8,250 nt of DNA from Acidobacteria bacterium RIFCSPHIGHO2_01_FULL_67_28 (GTDB lineage Bacteria > Acidobacteriota > Terriglobia > Acidiferrales > 2-02-FULL-67-57): assembly GCA_001766965.1 (NCBI GenBank), contig MEKM01000055.1:1-8250 (forward strand). The letters run 5' to 3'. This document shows, piece after piece, positions 7,374 through 8,250 of the stretch; position 1 is the first letter of the stretch, and each line of letters opens with the position of its first letter. Under the pieces are notes generated by a model, which saw only the letters and a program-made list of their open reading frames with translations, searched no databases and had not been told where the DNA came from. The translations under genes and the position numbers were made by a program.

Positions 7374-7751
7374 TCATCCGCGCGGGTTCCAGTCCAGCGC
7401 GCCTTTCTTCCACAGGTAGACGTAGCCCGCCAGCAGGATGCCGATGTACAGGAACATCTCGATAAAGCCGCCCATCTTCAAGTCCCGGTAAACAACTGCC
7501 CAGGGGAAAAAGAAGACCGCTTCGACGTCGAAGAGGATGAAGAGCATCGCCACCAGGTAGAACTTTACGGCGAAGGGCTCGCGGGCGTCTCCCGTGGGCG
7601 GGATGCCGCACTCGTAAGGGGCCAGCTTGGTGGGGTTGGGCCGGCGCTCGCCGATCAGCCAGTTCGCCAGGAGCAGCCCGCCCGCCAGGGCTCCCGCTGC
7701 CAGCATGTAAATCAGGATAGGCGCGTAGCTGGATAAGTAGCTCTGGTTCAT
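7374..7751 (-). CDS. nuoA: NADH-quinone oxidoreductase subunit A (NuoA)
   Basis: Small membrane subunit of complex I (ND3 homologue) and first gene of the operon; 125 residues. Three membrane helices lie at about residues 9-32, 62-86 and 96-113. The loop between the first two carries YECG (C48), the conserved ND3 loop Cys that senses the active/deactive state in mitochondrial enzymes. The second helix contains the conserved FDVEAVFFFPWA (74-85). The frame is open upstream to 8087, but the ATG at 7751-7749 is the first Met that gives the normal family N-terminus, and the upstream residues have no complex I character and overlap the divergent gene. No Shine-Dalgarno sequence precedes this ATG; the preceding 12 bases are CCCCGCAACACG. 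A minus-strand promoter (7807-7835) predicts a leader of about 50 nt. Confidence 0.96.
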   Translation of the reverse strand: MNQSYLSSYAPILIYMLAAGALAGGLLLANWLIGERRPNPTKLAPYECGIPPTGDAREPFAVKFYLVAMLFILFDVEAVFFFPWAVVYRDLKMGGFIEMFLYIGILLAGYVYLWKKGALDWNPRG

Positions 7752-7755
7752 CGTG

Positions 7756-7786
7756 TTGCGGGGCGGGTCGGCGGCGATGCTATAAT
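7756..7786 (+). promoter_or_regulatory. Predicted extended -10 promoter for the divergent gene
   Basis: The plus strand has a perfect TATAAT at 7781-7786 preceded by TGC, an extended -10 element. The best -35 candidate is TTGCGG at 7756-7761 with a long 19-bp spacer, so the promoter probably relies on the extended -10. The start site should be near 7793, giving a leader of about 80 nt to the ATG at 7875. It points towards, and lies downstream of, the minus-strand nuo promoter. Confidence 0.6.
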
Positions 7787-7798
7787 GAGCTCGACCCG
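7764..7798. repeat. 7-bp inverted repeat flanking the plus-strand -10
   Basis: CGGGTCG at 7764-7770 and CGACCCG at 7792-7798 are perfect inverted copies around a 21-base centre that contains TATAAT. On the nuo transcript, which should begin near 7800, they could pair as a hairpin at the 5' end, with the second arm ending 12 nt before the nuoA ATG. On DNA they could be a protein-binding site. A chance repeat cannot be excluded. Confidence 0.4.
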
Positions 7799-7806
7799 AA
7801 AAGGGG

Positions 7807-7835
7807 ACTATAGGGTTGGCTCGGCAGGATGTCAA
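7807..7835 (-). promoter_or_regulatory. Predicted sigma-70-type promoter of the nuo operon
   Basis: On the minus strand there is a perfect -35 TTGACA (7835-7830), a 17-bp spacer and a -10 TATAGT (7812-7807, five of six consensus bases). Transcription should start near 7800, about 49 nt before the nuoA ATG. It is the only near-consensus promoter I saw upstream of the operon. An 8-bp inverted repeat overlaps its spacer and -35. The call rests on sequence match alone. Confidence 0.72.
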
Positions 7836-7842
7836 GCCAACC
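7814..7842. repeat. 8-bp inverted repeat over the nuo promoter (candidate operator or leader hairpin)
   Basis: GGTTGGCT at 7814-7821 and AGCCAACC at 7835-7842 are perfect inverted copies separated by 13 bases. The arm centres are 21 bp apart, about two DNA turns, a spacing suited to a dimeric regulator on one face of the helix. The left arm lies in the spacer of the nuo promoter and the right arm touches its -35. In the plus-strand transcript the same sequence could fold into an 8-bp stem in the leader. Which role applies is not shown. Confidence 0.5.
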
Positions 7843-7843
7843 G

Positions 7844-7857
7844 GCGGGGCAGCCCGC
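7844..7857 (+). other. Short stem-loop in the leader of the divergent gene
   Basis: GCGGG (7844-7848) and CCCGC (7853-7857) enclose a four-base loop, right after the 8-bp inverted repeat. It ends 7 nt before the ribosome binding site of the divergent gene, so it might influence translation. There is no following U-tract, so it does not look like a terminator. Short GC stems are common in DNA of this composition. Confidence 0.3.
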
Positions 7858-7864
7858 GAACGGC

Positions 7865-7868
7865 GGAG
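7865..7868 (+). promoter_or_regulatory. Ribosome binding site of the divergent gene
   Basis: GGAG lies 6 nt before the ATG at 7875 and fixes the start of the plus-strand gene. Confidence 0.65.
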
Positions 7869-7874
7869 ACGACG

Positions 7875-8250
7875 ATGCCGGTCTTTGGCTTCAACACCGA
7901 CGTCAAGGTGGGCAAGACCGTCTTCCACGTGCAGACCGAAGACCGCGGGGCGGGGAATCCCGTCCTCGACACCACCATCTACGTCAAGGGCCGCGTGCTG
8001 GCCAAGCGCGGCACGAGCTACCAGGAGTTCCTGGCTTCGCCGGACTTCAACCAGTCCGAGCTCCACGCCATGCTGGAGCGCCAGCACAAGCAGTTCATCG
8101 AGGAGGTTCGCGCCGGGAAGCTGGCCGAGATGGTCCAGCTCGAGCCGGCGCCGGCCGCGAGCGGCATCAGCGTGCAGCTCCTCAACCCGGCCACCTTCCT
8201 GAAAGGCACGACGGCTTCGCTCGAAGTGGGTGTGACGCGCCGCGGCGCCG
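7875..8250 (+). CDS. Conserved hypothetical protein, N-terminal part
   Basis: The frame is open from the ATG at 7875 to the window end, giving 125 complete residues without a stop. GGAG 6 nt upstream and an extended -10 promoter further up support it. I recognise no named domain. Residues 1-45 look beta-rich and begin MPVFGFNTDVKVGKTVFHVQ, with hydrophobic/polar alternation and a TTIYVKGRVLAKR strand pair. About 48-85 is helical and charged, containing LHAMLERQHKQFIEEVRAGKL. After an Ala/Pro linker (about 92-97), a second beta-rich part begins (ISVQLLNPATFLKGTTASLEVGV), which could open an Ig-like or carboxypeptidase-regulatory-like domain. There is no signal peptide or membrane helix in the visible part. 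From memory, proteins with this N-terminus are annotated as hypothetical in Acidobacteriota; I could not verify that. The function is unknown. Confidence 0.8.
   Translation, partial: MPVFGFNTDVKVGKTVFHVQTEDRGAGNPVLDTTIYVKGRVLAKRGTSYQEFLASPDFNQSELHAMLERQHKQFIEEVRAGKLAEMVQLEPAPAASGISVQLLNPATFLKGTTASLEVGVTRRGA

Noticed and set aside
7844..7857. GC stem-loop as a rho-independent terminator
   Set aside because: There is no T-run after the stem on either strand, and the stem is only 5 bp.
7793..7874. Leader of the divergent gene as a known riboswitch
   Set aside because: Two adjacent stems are possible, but I see no conserved core of cyclic-di-GMP, SAM, cobalamin or other common riboswitch classes.
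7752..8087. Upstream extension of nuoA into the divergent gene
   Set aside because: The extra residues have no NuoA character and are antisense to a better supported plus-strand gene with its own ribosome binding site and promoter.

Overview
The window is GC-rich and almost fully coding. It holds most of a respiratory complex I (proton-pumping NADH:quinone oxidoreductase, Nuo) operon on the minus strand and the start of one divergent gene on the plus strand. The high GC content, the subunit sequences and the divergent gene (N-terminus MPVFGFNTDV) suggest Acidobacteriota or a related soil or sediment lineage. That assignment is from memory of the families and was not searched.

Layout in transcription order (right to left): nuoA (7751-7374), nuoC (7360-6881), nuoD (6881-5685), a fused nuoEF (5685-3862), nuoG (3859-1631), nuoH (1634-414) and nuoJ (412 to beyond position 1). 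Junctions are very tight: 13 nt between A and C, one shared base at C/D and D/EF, 2 nt at EF/G, a 4-nt ATGA overlap at G/H and 1 nt at H/J. This points to one polycistronic, translationally coupled unit. NuoEF and NuoG form the NADH-oxidising arm, NuoC and NuoD belong to the quinone-binding connecting arm, and NuoA, NuoH and NuoJ are membrane subunits.

The locus differs from the textbook A-B-C-D-E-F-G-H-I-J order in several ways. nuoB is absent between A and C. nuoI is absent between H and J. E and F are one polypeptide. NuoG has a second complete ferredoxin-type CxxCxxCxxxC motif, where canonical complex I keeps only the last Cys, and also keeps the N7 cluster Cys. NuoH has about 60 extra residues with two likely additional membrane helices.

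The 123-bp intergenic region (7752-7874) holds a near-consensus minus-strand promoter (TTGACA-N17-TATAGT) for the operon and a plus-strand extended -10 (TGC-TATAAT) for the divergent gene. The two promoters point towards each other, so each transcript crosses the other's promoter. Two perfect inverted repeats sit on these elements. No RNA gene, CRISPR array, insertion sequence or rho-independent terminator was seen.
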